Origin: Paenibacillus arenilitoris
GTDB lineage: Bacteria > Bacillota > Bacilli > Paenibacillales > Paenibacillaceae
Assembly (NCBI RefSeq): GCF_014705655.1
Contig: NZ_JACXIY010000033.1
Location: forward strand, 30,385 to 94,384
Length of the DNA stretch: 64,000 nucleotides
Direction: 5' to 3'
Part shown: one piece after another, positions 8,116-16,895 of the stretch
Position numbering within the stretch: position 1 is the stretch's first letter
Layout: the number at the start of each line of letters is the position of its first letter
Program-made: the position numbers and the translations under genes
The notes under the pieces: generated by a model
Database searches by the model: none
What the model was told of the DNA's origin: nothing
Seen by the model: the letters and a program-made list of their open reading frames with translations, nothing else

Positions 8116-10086
8116 ATGCTAGATAAAATAAAAGATTTCGCTTCCGAGTTTTTCGTTACCGGCGATCCGCTTGTTCTAGGGGCTCAAGTATCGATCGGAT
8201 TATCGATCGTCGCGATTATTTTCGCGCTCACTTTCTTCAAAAAATGGAAATGGCTTTGGACCGAATGGCTCACCAGCGTCGACCATAAAAAAATCGGCAT
8301 CATGTATATTATCGCTTCTATTCTTATGCTGTTCCGGGGCGGCGTCGACGCGCTGCTCATGCGCGTGCAGCTTGCCGCTCCGCAGCTGGACTTCCTGCAC
8401 GCCGAGCACTATAACCAGATCTTCACGACGCACGGCGTCATCATGATCCTGTTCATGGCGATGCCGCTCATGTTCGGCTTGTTCAACATCGTCGTCCCGC
8501 TGCAGATCGGGGCGCGCGACGTCGCCTTCCCGTTCCTGAACTCGCTCAGCTTCTGGATGTTCTTCTTCGGAGCGATGCTGTTCAACGTATCGTTCGTCAT
8601 CGGCGGCTCGCCGGACGCGGGCTGGCTCGCTTACCCGCCGCTCTCCGAGCTGTCGGGCAGCCCGGGCCTCGGGCAGGACTTCTATATTTGGGGCATACAG
8701 ATATCCGGCATCGGCTCCTTGGCGACGGGGATCAACTTCATCGTGACGATCCTGAAGATGCGCGCGCCGGGCATGAAGCTGATGCAAATGCCGATGTTCG
8801 TCTGGTCGGTATTGTCGTCCTGCATCACCATTATTTTTGCATTCCCGATTCTGACCGTTACTTTGTTCCTGCTGTTCCTCGACCGTTACCTGGGCGCCCA
8901 CTTCTTCACGCTCGATGGCGGCGGCAATCCGATGATGTACATCAACCTCATCTGGATGTGGGGGCACCCGGAAGTTTATATCGTCGTCTTGCCCGCGTTC
9001 GGCATTTTCTCGGAGGTCGTGTCGGCCTTCTCGAAGAAAAAGCTGTTCGGTTACAAATCGATGGTGTTCGCGCTTATGTCGATCAGCTTCTTCTCGTTCT
9101 TCACCTGGGCGCATCACTTCTTCACGATGGGCTCCGGCGCAGACGTGAACGCGTTCTTCGCCATCACGACGATGCTGATCGCGATCCCGACCGGGGTGAA
9201 GGTGTTCAACTGGCTGTTCACGATGTACCGCGGCCGCATTACGTTCTCGACGCCGATGATGTGGGCGGTCGCCTTCATCCCGTGCTTCGTCGTCGGGGGG
9301 ATGACCGGGGTCATGCTGTCGGTCGCGCCGGCGGACTTCCAATTCCATAACAGCTACTTCCTGATCGCGCACTTCCACCAGGTGCTGATCGGCGGCGTCG
9401 TGTTCGGCTACTTTGCGGGTCTCTACTACTGGTGGCCCAAAATGTTCGGCTTCCGCCTGCACGAAGGCATCGGCAAATGGGCGTTCTGGTTCTGGAACAT
9501 CGGCTTCTACGTATGCTTCATGCCGCAGTACGCGCTCGGCCTCATGGGCATGACGCGACGTGTCAATGCGTACGACTTCGACATGGGCTGGCAGCCGCTT
9601 AACGTGGTGTCCACGGTCGGCGCCTTCCTGATGGGTCTCGCGTTTATTTTTCAAGTATGGCAAATCGCGCATAGCATCAAGTTCTACAAGAAAGAGAAGG
9701 ACGGGGACGCATGGGACGGCCGTACGCTCGAATGGTCGATTCCGTCGCCGGCGCCGCTCTACAACTTCGCCCGCCTGCCGCGGGTGACGAGCCAGGACGA
9801 CTGGTGGGAGAGAAAGCAGCGCCGGGCGAAGGGCGAGCCCGAAGAGCCGCTTGCGCCGCTCGAGCCGATCCACATGCCGAAAAACTCGGGCATTCCGTTC
9901 ATCATGTCCGTCTGCTGGTTCACGGCCGGCTTCGGGTTCGTATGGGACTGGAAGTGGATGATCGTGCTCGGCCTGGCCGGCGTCATCGCATGCATGCTCG
10001 CCCGCTCGTTCTCTTACGATACCGACTACTATATTCCGGTCGATGAGATCGAGCGGACGGAAGCTGCGTTAAGGGGGACAAAATAA
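8116..10086 (+). CDS. qoxB: Cytochrome aa3 quinol oxidase subunit I
   Basis: Catalytic heme-copper subunit that reduces oxygen to water and pumps protons. The 656-residue protein has about 15 membrane helices and the family signatures WGHPEVYIVVLPAFG (CuB/tyrosine region) and HHFFTMG (CuB histidines), with further heme ligands in SYFLIAHFHQVL. Its length matches B. subtilis QoxB (about 649). A strong SD (AAAGGAGACC) precedes the ATG. Its stop overlaps the start of qoxC by one base (TAATG), which shows tight coupling. Confidence 0.96.
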   Translation: MLDKIKDFASEFFVTGDPLVLGAQVSIGLSIVAIIFALTFFKKWKWLWTEWLTSVDHKKIGIMYIIASILMLFRGGVDALLMRVQLAAPQLDFLHAEHYNQIFTTHGVIMILFMAMPLMFGLFNIVVPLQIGARDVAFPFLNSLSFWMFFFGAMLFNVSFVIGGSPDAGWLAYPPLSELSGSPGLGQDFYIWGIQISGIGSLATGINFIVTILKMRAPGMKLMQMPMFVWSVLSSCITIIFAFPILTVTLFLLFLDRYLGAHFFTLDGGGNPMMYINLIWMWGHPEVYIVVLPAFGIFSEVVSAFSKKKLFGYKSMVFALMSISFFSFFTWAHHFFTMGSGADVNAFFAITTMLIAIPTGVKVFNWLFTMYRGRITFSTPMMWAVAFIPCFVVGGMTGVMLSVAPADFQFHNSYFLIAHFHQVLIGGVVFGYFAGLYYWWPKMFGFRLHEGIGKWAFWFWNIGFYVCFMPQYALGLMGMTRRVNAYDFDMGWQPLNVVSTVGAFLMGLAFIFQVWQIAHSIKFYKKEKDGDAWDGRTLEWSIPSPAPLYNFARLPRVTSQDDWWERKQRRAKGEPEEPLAPLEPIHMPKNSGIPFIMSVCWFTAGFGFVWDWKWMIVLGLAGVIACMLARSFSYDTDYYIPVDEIERTEAALRGTK

Positions 10087-10733
10087 TGGCACATGCAACG
10101 ACCAAGTCCGCCGCCGGCGCGCATGGCGGCGGCCACGGGGCCGGCCATGCCGGCGGGCATCATGAGGAGCATCACGATCAGGAATCGCTCAAGACGTTCG
10201 GCTTCTGGCTGTTCCTGATCACCGACGTCATCTTGTTCGGCACCTTGTTCGCGACGTTCGTCGTCCTCCGTCTCAATACGGACGGCGGCCCGACCGGCGC
10301 GGAGCTGATCGAGCTGAACGGCATCATCGCCTCGACGTTCATCCTGCTCACGAGCAGCTTCACGAGCGGCGTCGCCGTCCTGGAGATGAACAAGGGCAAC
10401 AAGCGCGGCCTTATTCTATGGCTCGCGATCACCGCGCTGCTCGGAGCGGCGTTCATCTACCTGGAAGTGACCGAGTTCATTCACCTTGTACACGAAGGCG
10501 CCACGATCGGCACAAGCGCTTATTGGTCGGCCTTCTTCACCTTGGTCGGCACGCACGGGCTGCACGTCTCGGTCGGCCTCGTCTGGATGGTCGCGCTGAT
10601 GCTGCAGCTTAGCCGCCGCGGCATTACGCCGGTCACGACGCGCAAGGTGAACATCATCAGCTTGTACTGGCATTTCCTCGACGTCGTATGGATCTTCGTC
10701 TTCACGATCGTTTACTTGATGGGGGTGATGTAG
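10086..10733 (+). CDS. qoxC: Cytochrome aa3 quinol oxidase subunit III
   Basis: Five-helix subunit III of the quinol oxidase. The 215-residue protein carries family features such as KTFGFWLFLITDVILFGTLF and the final helix pair with YWHFLDVVWIFVFTIVYL. The first 32 residues are unusual: a Gly/Ala stretch containing eight histidines. It overlaps qoxB by one base and is followed after one base by qoxD. Confidence 0.95.
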   Translation: MAHATTKSAAGAHGGGHGAGHAGGHHEEHHDQESLKTFGFWLFLITDVILFGTLFATFVVLRLNTDGGPTGAELIELNGIIASTFILLTSSFTSGVAVLEMNKGNKRGLILWLAITALLGAAFIYLEVTEFIHLVHEGATIGTSAYWSAFFTLVGTHGLHVSVGLVWMVALMLQLSRRGITPVTTRKVNIISLYWHFLDVVWIFVFTIVYLMGVM

Positions 10734-10734
10734 G

Positions 10735-11067
10735 ATGGATAAGCACAACACGCAAGCACGCGATGGGCACGGCTCGCACGGCGGGTCGCTGAAGTCTTAC
10801 GTCATCGGCTTCCTGTTCTCGATCGTTCTGACGATTATTCCGCTCGTCGTCGTCATGAACGATCTGCTGAGCAAGACGGCGACGATTGCGGTCATACTCG
10901 TCATGGCCGTCCTACAGTTCCTCGTGCAGCTGCTCTTCTTCATGCACATTCGCGACGAAGAGAAGCCGCGCTTCAACCTGATGGCGCTCATCTTCGGCCT
11001 CGTCATCCTGGTGACGATCGTCGCCGGCTCCATCTGGATTATGACGTACAACGCCGTAGCGACTTAA
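10735..11067 (+). CDS. qoxD: Cytochrome aa3 quinol oxidase subunit IV
   Basis: Small membrane subunit needed for assembly of the oxidase. It has 110 residues and three helices, with the family segment FLVQLLFFMHIRDEEKPRFN. The short N-terminus (MDKHNTQARDGHGSHGG) contains three histidines. Last gene of qoxABCD, followed by a strong terminator. Confidence 0.94.
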   Translation: MDKHNTQARDGHGSHGGSLKSYVIGFLFSIVLTIIPLVVVMNDLLSKTATIAVILVMAVLQFLVQLLFFMHIRDEEKPRFNLMALIFGLVILVTIVAGSIWIMTYNAVAT

Positions 11068-11082
11068 ACCGGCATGGATCAT

Positions 11083-11125
11083 AGGCTGCGCAGGGTTATA
11101 ACACGACCCGGCGCAGCCTTTTTTT
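11083..11125 (+). terminator. Intrinsic terminator of qoxABCD
   Basis: Arms AGGCTGCGC and GCGCAGCCT followed by a run of seven T. Confidence 0.92.
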
Positions 11126-11234
11126 CGTCACGCTTAAAAAACGACTATAAGCAAACTCTCCCTACCGCTGCCGCCTCCGCGCATGACATACTCATGGAGA
11201 CAGAAGCAAGATCATCGAGACGGAGGCGATACGA

Positions 11235-12257
11235 ATGAACATTACGCTTAGAGCGCTGCGGCTGCCGGAGGATTACGAGGCCATCGCGCGGCTGCTGAAT
11301 ACGGTCTGGTCCGAGCCGTCGACGGCCGACAGTCTGCACGAAGCCGACGAGAAGCTGTATGAGGTCGGGCATACGTGGATGGACGAGAACGGGCTGCTGG
11401 CCGGCTACGACCGGGAGCGGCGAGTTGCCGTGACGGAGGACGGCGAGATTATCGGATACGCCTGGTCGTGGAGAGCGCCGTGGACCGAGCCGGGCTACCT
11501 GTGCAACACGCTCGTCGTGGCGGAAGCCTGCCGCAACCGAGGCGCCGGGAAGCTGCTGCTCCGGCACATGGCGGAATGGGCATCCGGCCTCGGCGCTTCC
11601 GCGATGCTGGCGGAAGTATGGGACGACAACGAAGCCGCAATCGGTTTCGCGCGAAGAAGAGGGTTCGTCATCGAGCGGCACGCCTACCAATCGCTGCTTC
11701 GTCTTGGCGGCGATAACGAACGGCTGGAGCGCGCGTTGTCGGGCTTCACGGAGCCGCCGGGCATCCGCTTCCTGACGCTGGCCGACGAGCCCGGCGAGAA
11801 TAGCGAGCGGAAGCTGTTCCGGGTATACGAGGAATCGATGCGGGACATTCCGAGCTTCCTGGGCGACATGCCCGATTTCAACGAGTGGCGCAAATGGTAT
11901 TTGCAGGTCGACGGTTACGCCCCGGAACGCGTCATCATTGCCGCGGACGGCGACCGGTTCGTCGGGCTCACGAACGTGCTGCTTAACGCGCAGACGGGAG
12001 GCATGTACCACGAATATACGGGCGTAAGCCGGGATTATCGCGGAAGAGGCATCGGCTCCGCATTGAAGGTGAGAGCGGTGCGGCTGGCGCAAGACAAGGG
12101 CGCCGCTTATATTCGGACCGATAACGACTCGCTCAACGAGCCGATTTTGAAAATCAATCGTAAGCTCGGGTATGAGCCGCTTCGCGGAGCGTACCGGATC
12201 GTCGCTCCGCTCGAGCACGTTTTGCAATCGTTCGACGTTATGGAAAACATTCCCTAA
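11235..12257 (+). CDS. Tandem-domain GNAT acetyltransferase
   Basis: Predicted acetyl-CoA-dependent N-acetyltransferase of 340 residues with two GNAT folds. The first has the acetyl-CoA loop EACRNRGAGKLLL (about 98-110). The second has SRDYRGRGIGSALK (about 258-271), followed by the GNAT C-terminal strand region NEPILKINRKLGYEP. The N-terminal copy also keeps NEAAIGFARRRGF, so both domains may bind cofactor. A clear SD (GGAGGCG) precedes the ATG. The substrate is unknown. Confidence 0.85.
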   Translation: MNITLRALRLPEDYEAIARLLNTVWSEPSTADSLHEADEKLYEVGHTWMDENGLLAGYDRERRVAVTEDGEIIGYAWSWRAPWTEPGYLCNTLVVAEACRNRGAGKLLLRHMAEWASGLGASAMLAEVWDDNEAAIGFARRRGFVIERHAYQSLLRLGGDNERLERALSGFTEPPGIRFLTLADEPGENSERKLFRVYEESMRDIPSFLGDMPDFNEWRKWYLQVDGYAPERVIIAADGDRFVGLTNVLLNAQTGGMYHEYTGVSRDYRGRGIGSALKVRAVRLAQDKGAAYIRTDNDSLNEPILKINRKLGYEPLRGAYRIVAPLEHVLQSFDVMENIP

Positions 12258-12330
12258 ACCTCTTCGATATGTTACGCTATGGATACGACTTACTATTAAT
12301 GCGTATTGAGAAGATATCGTTTGGGAGTGT

Positions 12331-13335
12331 ATGATGCAGAACAAAATCGACGAAATTATACGCCATTACTTTAATGATGCCGCATACGATATCGATCCGG
12401 TTCCATTTGGTTTGACAAACCTCACACGGATTTTAACGATTAATGGTCGCAAATATGTGATTCGGGTCTACAACCGGCACACCAAAGATGCAGCAAGCAT
12501 TCAATTCGAAGCCCGGCTGATGGCGTATTTAACGAATCAGGAGCTTTCCTTTACGGTCCCTGTATTCCTGAATACGAATGGCGGAAAGCCATATGTACAA
12601 TTATCCGATGGAACGCTTGGCGCCGTCGTTTCGTTTGTCGAAGGGCACGTCCCGGACCTGTCAACCGCTGATCAAGCCGCTGAGCTAGGCAGAGTTGTCG
12701 GCGAGCTCTCTTCAGCGCTTCGACGTTATAAGCCGGAATGGAATGACGAAGGGACCCCGTTTACGGATATCTACCATCTGCATCCTTTGGCCGATTGTCG
12801 CGCCGTTGCCGCATTTATCGATAACCCGCCGTTCGAAATTGCGCAAGACTCCCTCCATTTCTATAAAGAGACCGTCGCCAACGCGGAGCAAAGTAAACGG
12901 GAATGGCTGGACTTGCCCAAGCAGCTTGTCCATCATGACTTGTTAATTTATAACCTGCTCTCAATAGATAACCGCATCCATGGCGTTTTGGATTTTGACT
13001 TTACATCGCTCGATATTGGATTTATGGAATTCGCCATTTCCTTTAATCATGTCGTTCAGATGACAAACGGTGCGTGGGAGCCGATCGAGGCGTTTATTAA
13101 CGGTTACGCTCAATATAGAAAAAGTTCGGCTCTTGAGTGGAATCAGCTTCGGCTGTTGACCCGGATCTACCACATTGCCGTCCTTCATATTTACATCGGC
13201 CAGCACTATTCGGGAGTAACGATCGAGAAGCCGTTCCATTACATTCTGGATCAATTCCGAACAAGGGATGAATGGTTACTCGCACATCGCGACCCATTAG
13301 AGCTGTTGTTCAACAAATGCTTGATCGAGCGCTAA
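12331..13335 (+). CDS. APH/choline kinase-type phosphotransferase (homoserine kinase II-like)
   Basis: A 334-residue protein with the fold of aminoglycoside and small-molecule kinases: the nucleotide-binding N-lobe (TNLTRILTINGRKYVIRVYN), a catalytic loop LVHHDLLIYNLL (about 197-208) and the metal-binding HGVLDFDFTS (about 216-225). The spacing resembles homoserine kinase type II or fructosamine-kinase-like proteins; the substrate cannot be told. A GGGAG SD precedes ATGATG, and either codon may start. This gene and the next are visibly lower in GC than their neighbours, a hint of transfer. Confidence 0.8.
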   Translation: MMQNKIDEIIRHYFNDAAYDIDPVPFGLTNLTRILTINGRKYVIRVYNRHTKDAASIQFEARLMAYLTNQELSFTVPVFLNTNGGKPYVQLSDGTLGAVVSFVEGHVPDLSTADQAAELGRVVGELSSALRRYKPEWNDEGTPFTDIYHLHPLADCRAVAAFIDNPPFEIAQDSLHFYKETVANAEQSKREWLDLPKQLVHHDLLIYNLLSIDNRIHGVLDFDFTSLDIGFMEFAISFNHVVQMTNGAWEPIEAFINGYAQYRKSSALEWNQLRLLTRIYHIAVLHIYIGQHYSGVTIEKPFHYILDQFRTRDEWLLAHRDPLELLFNKCLIER

Positions 13336-13388
13336 CCTGGCGCGGACACCTGATCATTTTCCAATCGTGTGGCTAGGAGGCGGCTGAC

Positions 13389-13880
13389 ATTAAACGTTTG
13401 ATCAAACTATTACGGCTTGCTGTTATCGTTATTGTGATCTCCTTAACCGGAGCGCTTATTCACGTCAAATATAATCCCCCGCTGGATGCTTACGGCATAG
13501 GATCATCGTCCGACAAACGCGTGTTGTTAGTGGGGGTCGGAAATAAGAGCCGCTTTGCCGAGATTCGAATCGAGGATGTTCTTGTCAATGACAATACCCG
13601 GCCGTCAAACGTAAATATCCAGGTGAGCGATCCGTCAAAGGGATTCATCGTATCGGATGATCCCGAAGCGGAAGAGGCGCAAAATTATCATTTCGAGGAT
13701 TTGAACGCCATCCGCCTACAAACCGATACGGATCGCCAAGAACAGGCGAGCGGCAAGGCTTCCGGCAAAGACACCGTCTATGCGGTCACCATTGGCCATG
13801 ACGAAAGCATTCATCAAGTCAGCATTGCTTACCGTTATCTCGGTCTTCCTTACCGAGAGGTTATCCAAACGAAATGGTGA
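13389..13880 (+). CDS. Exported or membrane-anchored protein of unknown function, apparent ATT start
   Basis: A 163-residue product with a hydrophobic N-terminus (KRLIKLLRLAVIVIVISLTG) followed by a polar extracellular-looking domain (KYNPPLDAYGIGSSSDKRVL onward). No ATG or GTG suits. A perfect AGGAGG at 13375-13380 stands exactly 8 bp before ATT at 13389, while the first TTG (13398) is 17 bp away. The ATT reading adds KR, giving a typical basic signal-peptide start. The gene lies 53 bp after the kinase gene and may be cotranscribed. I do not recognise the family. Confidence 0.6.
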   Translation: MKRLIKLLRLAVIVIVISLTGALIHVKYNPPLDAYGIGSSSDKRVLLVGVGNKSRFAEIRIEDVLVNDNTRPSNVNIQVSDPSKGFIVSDDPEAEEAQNYHFEDLNAIRLQTDTDRQEQASGKASGKDTVYAVTIGHDESIHQVSIAYRYLGLPYREVIQTKW

Positions 13881-13901
13881 TTATAATGAAAAATATGTAA
13901 C

Positions 13902-13926
13902 GAGCACCTACGGTCCGTAGGTGCTC
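13902..13926. terminator. Hairpin, probable shared terminator
   Basis: Near-perfect inverted repeat with arms GAGCACCTACGG and CCGTAGGTGCTC, between convergent genes. The following T content is modest. Confidence 0.55.
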
Positions 13927-14007
13927 ATACGTTTAAATAAAAATTCATGGTGAGTACTGCAATACCTGGGACATCTGGACCGTATCCGTAGCGGCGCTTA
14001 TTTCAGA

Positions 14008-14115
14008 TTAGTATTTGTTGAAGCCACACACACTACAAGCGATTATCACCAACAGGATAAACAGTACAAGAATTGTGCCTGTGTTAGTAAAGGCTCCTCC
14101 AACGTAACCGGACAT
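14008..14115 (-). CDS. YjcZ-type tiny sporulation membrane protein
   Basis: A 35-residue product: a short Gly-rich N-terminus (MSGYVGGAFTNTG) followed by one helix containing ILVLFILLVIIAC. That helix core is the hallmark of the YjcZ tiny transmembrane family of Bacillus and Paenibacillus, usually annotated as sporulation proteins. The SD AAGGAGGTG stands 6 bp before the ATG. The native C-terminus is short (GFNKY). Confidence 0.85.
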   Translation of the reverse strand: MSGYVGGAFTNTGTILVLFILLVIIACSVCGFNKY

Positions 14116-14436
14116 TTGCAGCACCTCCTTGATCAGTAAGTAATTTAGCTTATGATCGCCGCGTTCTTATTGATTGGGTGATTGTTACTAGTTGTTTCAC
14201 TATTTATCGCTACTATCATTCAGCAGCATATGTGCCGCACAGACATCTGTACGGGCAGCGGCAGCCCCCTCCTTCTCTCCTACCTTGCCAGCGCTCTTCC
14301 CGCAACCATCATTCATAAGCATTTGTACGGTAATGATGCCCTTTTTTTATATGTAAACGATAACCTATACGTATAGAGGCGGCGGAACATATTCTGTTAT
14401 AAATGTCCGCCTGACGAGAAAGGATAGATTAGGAAT
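14116..14436. other. Intergenic region with a 5' leader hairpin
   Basis: About 320 bp upstream of both the YjcZ-type gene and the basic protein gene. Near 14381-14413 the sequence GGCGGAACAT pairs with ATGTCCGCC ahead of the plus-strand gene. The reading frames here lack SD sites and I do not call genes. Confidence 0.4.
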
Positions 14437-14847
14437 ATGCAGCGAAAACGCAACAGGAAGAAAGCGGCAGTCAAGTTGTCTTATTTGCAGCCTCAAGTCT
14501 CCCAAGTTCCCTCCGAAGAGTTGCCGTCGCCCCCTTTTCTGAATCAAGGCGCCGTTCCCGGGCTATTCGGACCGTCTTCCGATACTCCCCCTCCTTCAAG
14601 AAGAAGTCCGTTTCAAGGCCTCTTCTCCGCAATGGGCGGATTAGATGGAATTATGTCGACAATCGGCAAAGTTCAGAAAATGATCGGCGTATTTCAGCAA
14701 ATTAAACCTATATTCGGTCTGTTCAGCGCATTCGGAGGAGCCAAAGCCGTAACAACGGGACTTGCACAAGGCCACAATACGAGAAAACGCGTATCTGGCG
14801 GCAAGATCCGGAAGAGGAGGCAACGAAGGAATAAAAGCAGAATATGA
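14437..14847 (+). CDS. Small basic protein, possibly spore-coat related (YppG/YqfQ-like)
   Basis: A 136-residue protein with strongly basic ends (MQRKRNRKKAAVK and GGKIRKRRQRRNKSRI), a Pro-rich segment at about 24-60 and a central conserved-looking stretch GGLDGIMSTIGKVQKMIG with FQQIKPIFGLFSAFGG. The layout, disordered Pro-rich N-terminus then a short amphipathic block, resembles the Bacillus spore proteins YppG and YqfQ, but the match is by pattern only. An AAAGGAT SD precedes the ATG. It sits beside a YjcZ-type gene. Confidence 0.55.
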   Translation: MQRKRNRKKAAVKLSYLQPQVSQVPSEELPSPPFLNQGAVPGLFGPSSDTPPPSRRSPFQGLFSAMGGLDGIMSTIGKVQKMIGVFQQIKPIFGLFSAFGGAKAVTTGLAQGHNTRKRVSGGKIRKRRQRRNKSRI

Positions 14848-14872
14848 GCGAGGTTGTGAATAGAGCCGAACT

Positions 14873-14914
14873 AAAAAGCATGGGACTTCTCGAGGAAGTA
14901 TTCCCATGCTTTTT
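14873..14914. terminator. Bidirectional intrinsic terminator
   Basis: Arms AAAAGCATGGGA and TCCCATGCTTTT with an inner CTTC/GAAG pair, lying between convergent genes. Confidence 0.82.
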
Positions 14915-15003
14915 CTCGTTTGCCGATCATCAAACTAGCGAATAGTAGCGCTATCTGTGTCCGCATCGGGGAGTGATGCCGGGCAGTCGTCCATGAGAGT
15001 AGA

Positions 15004-15684
15004 CTAAAAACCGCGCTGAACGGTTTCTACTCCCTTTGGCACGATCAGCGTCAACTGCGGATCGACCGTCTCCGCGGCAAACCCGCCGTCGCGACGGTCG
15101 ACCGCGCCGATCATGACGTACATCGTCGCGCCGGCGACATGCGTCCTCATCAGGCCGTCGTCCGGCCGCTCCAGCTTCTTGTCCGACCAATAGCGGATTT
15201 GGCCGAACAGCTTCACTTCCCGCGCGTCGGCTTCATCCACTTCCACGCCGCTCATGGACTGCACGACGATTTTCGTAACAGCCGGGGGAACCGTCGCAGC
15301 CGCCGAATCCACGTAAGCGGTCCGCTGCGTCATGTTCAGCTCCCGCTTCAGCTCGTCGAACAGGCCCGTCGACATGAGCAGCGCAAGCCCCAGGCTGACC
15401 GTGCCGATCACTCCGACAAAAAACACGCTGATCCAGTCGTAGCGCACGATCGCCCGGTCGCTTCCGGAAAACTTCAAATAGAGCAGCAGCTCCGCGCCGA
15501 GCATAATAAATACGATGGGCGCCACCCACGTCAGCACCTCATAGGACCCGATATCCTGCCACAGCGACACCGCAAGCGCCGTGCCCATCAGCATCAGCGT
15601 AATGCCCATCGACAGCGAGCCGACGCGCCAAGTGCGCATGCCCGCCGCGCGTCCGGCTTCGGGCATAACGTTAGCCCCGTTCAT
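15004..15684 (-). CDS. Membrane protein with external domain, last gene of the ECF operon
   Basis: A 226-residue protein with three hydrophobic segments (about 20-42, 50-70 and 83-105) followed by a soluble domain of about 120 residues rich in Val and Thr, likely outside the cell. The ATG at 15684 is chosen because GGGAGGG lies 8 bp ahead and it overlaps the stop of the preceding gene by 14 bp, indicating translational coupling. It is the fourth gene of a sigma/anti-sigma operon and probably belongs to the same envelope response. The family is not recognised. Confidence 0.7.
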   Translation of the reverse strand: MNGANVMPEAGRAAGMRTWRVGSLSMGITLMLMGTALAVSLWQDIGSYEVLTWVAPIVFIMLGAELLLYLKFSGSDRAIVRYDWISVFFVGVIGTVSLGLALLMSTGLFDELKRELNMTQRTAYVDSAAATVPPAVTKIVVQSMSGVEVDEADAREVKLFGQIRYWSDKKLERPDDGLMRTHVAGATMYVMIGAVDRRDGGFAAETVDPQLTLIVPKGVETVQRGF

Positions 15685-16858
15685 AAGGCTCGCCCTCCCT
15701 CTTGTCGAAGGTCGGAGCAAATCCGGCTTCCTCCGGCGCCGGCGGCGCATTATGCCTGTATTCCGCCGTCTTGCCGCCGAATACCATCCGTACGCCGAGC
15801 AGGATCAGCACGAACGAAATGGCGACCGTCGGAATGATGTAGATGAAATCCATATACGCCTCATACACCTGCCGCGTAAAATGATTGAGCACGAAATTGG
15901 TGACGACGCGGTTCAACAAGTAATAGACGCCGAAGCCGATCAACGCGATGCCGAACCACTTCTGGTAAGGGACGAACTGCTTCATGACCGGCTCGTCGGT
16001 CAGCTCGTGGCGTTCGTAGCGCGACGTCTGCTGCAGCGCGTCGAAGAAGGCGAAGCACCAGAACAGCGGCAGCAGGAAGAAGAACAGCGACAACCTCAAA
16101 TTGTCCATAATATAGATGGCCAGCAGGAAGCCGCCCATGAGCTGAAGTCCGCGCTTCTGAAGCCCCAAGTACAGGTGTCCGGCGCCCGGGAAGATCGACA
16201 GCGCGATCGCGAGCACCTTGTTTTTGCGCCCGGAAGCGATGTTCCGCTCCAAATCCTCGAAGATGGCGCGGTCGACGATCGTCTCGCCCCGCTGCTTCGC
16301 ATGCTGAAGCGATATCGCGTCGAACATGCCGTAAATCCAGATGACCGGCAGCGCCAGCAGGAAGATAAGCAGCGCGCCGGAGCCCGTCGCGATGCTTAGA
16401 AAAACGACGATCGCGAACAAACCGATGAACGAGATCAGCAGCGTAATGCCGCGCTGCATCAGACCGAGGCTCATATGGCCAAGCCCGGGCAGGAACGACA
16501 GCAGAATCGTGCGCGTCTTCTCGCGCTGTGCTTCGTAAGAATACCGGTCCGCCACGGCGTACGCATCCGGATAGCCGCCGTAGGCGCCCCCTCCGGCGCC
16601 CGGCGCCTGCAGCTTGCCCGACAATAACGTGACGATCATATCCAGCATGTTGACGATCCATACGAGAATCGCGAAGATCAGCAGAAAGATCGCGACCTCA
16701 TCGGCGTCCCCATTCGACACGAGAAGCAAAAAAATCAGTCCCAGCGATCCGAAAAAGGCTCCCCCGTAAAGGATCGTGCGAATGGGCCGGCCCAAGTAAA
16801 CATGGCCTGCACCCGGTATCAATGAAAGAAAAAAAGCGGCCAACGGGCTTTTGTTCAT
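15671..16858 (-). CDS. Multi-pass membrane protein with three TM2-like repeats
   Basis: A 395-residue protein made of three copies of a helix-turn motif: LSLIPGAGHVYLGR (about 11-24), LSFLPGLGHMSLGLMQRG (about 121-138) and LSIFPGAGHLYLGLQKRG (about 218-235). Each is followed by hydrophobic helices, about eight or nine segments in total. The P-G-x-G-H/Q-x-x-L-G signature belongs to TM2/DUF5683-type small membrane domains, whose function is unknown. It lies 37 bp after the anti-sigma gene and overlaps the next gene, so it is part of the ECF operon. Confidence 0.72.
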   Translation of the reverse strand: MNKSPLAAFFLSLIPGAGHVYLGRPIRTILYGGAFFGSLGLIFLLLVSNGDADEVAIFLLIFAILVWIVNMLDMIVTLLSGKLQAPGAGGGAYGGYPDAYAVADRYSYEAQREKTRTILLSFLPGLGHMSLGLMQRGITLLISFIGLFAIVVFLSIATGSGALLIFLLALPVIWIYGMFDAISLQHAKQRGETIVDRAIFEDLERNIASGRKNKVLAIALSIFPGAGHLYLGLQKRGLQLMGGFLLAIYIMDNLRLSLFFFLLPLFWCFAFFDALQQTSRYERHELTDEPVMKQFVPYQKWFGIALIGFGVYYLLNRVVTNFVLNHFTRQVYEAYMDFIYIIPTVAISFVLILLGVRMVFGGKTAEYRHNAPPAPEEAGFAPTFDKREGEPYERG

Positions 16859-16895
16859 AAATGGTTCCTTCCTTTCTAACGTTCGTAATGAAGCC

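Noticed and set aside
14182..14376. 64-codon plus-strand frame beside the YjcZ-type gene
   Set aside because: Starts at TTG with no SD, odd composition and no recognisable pattern.
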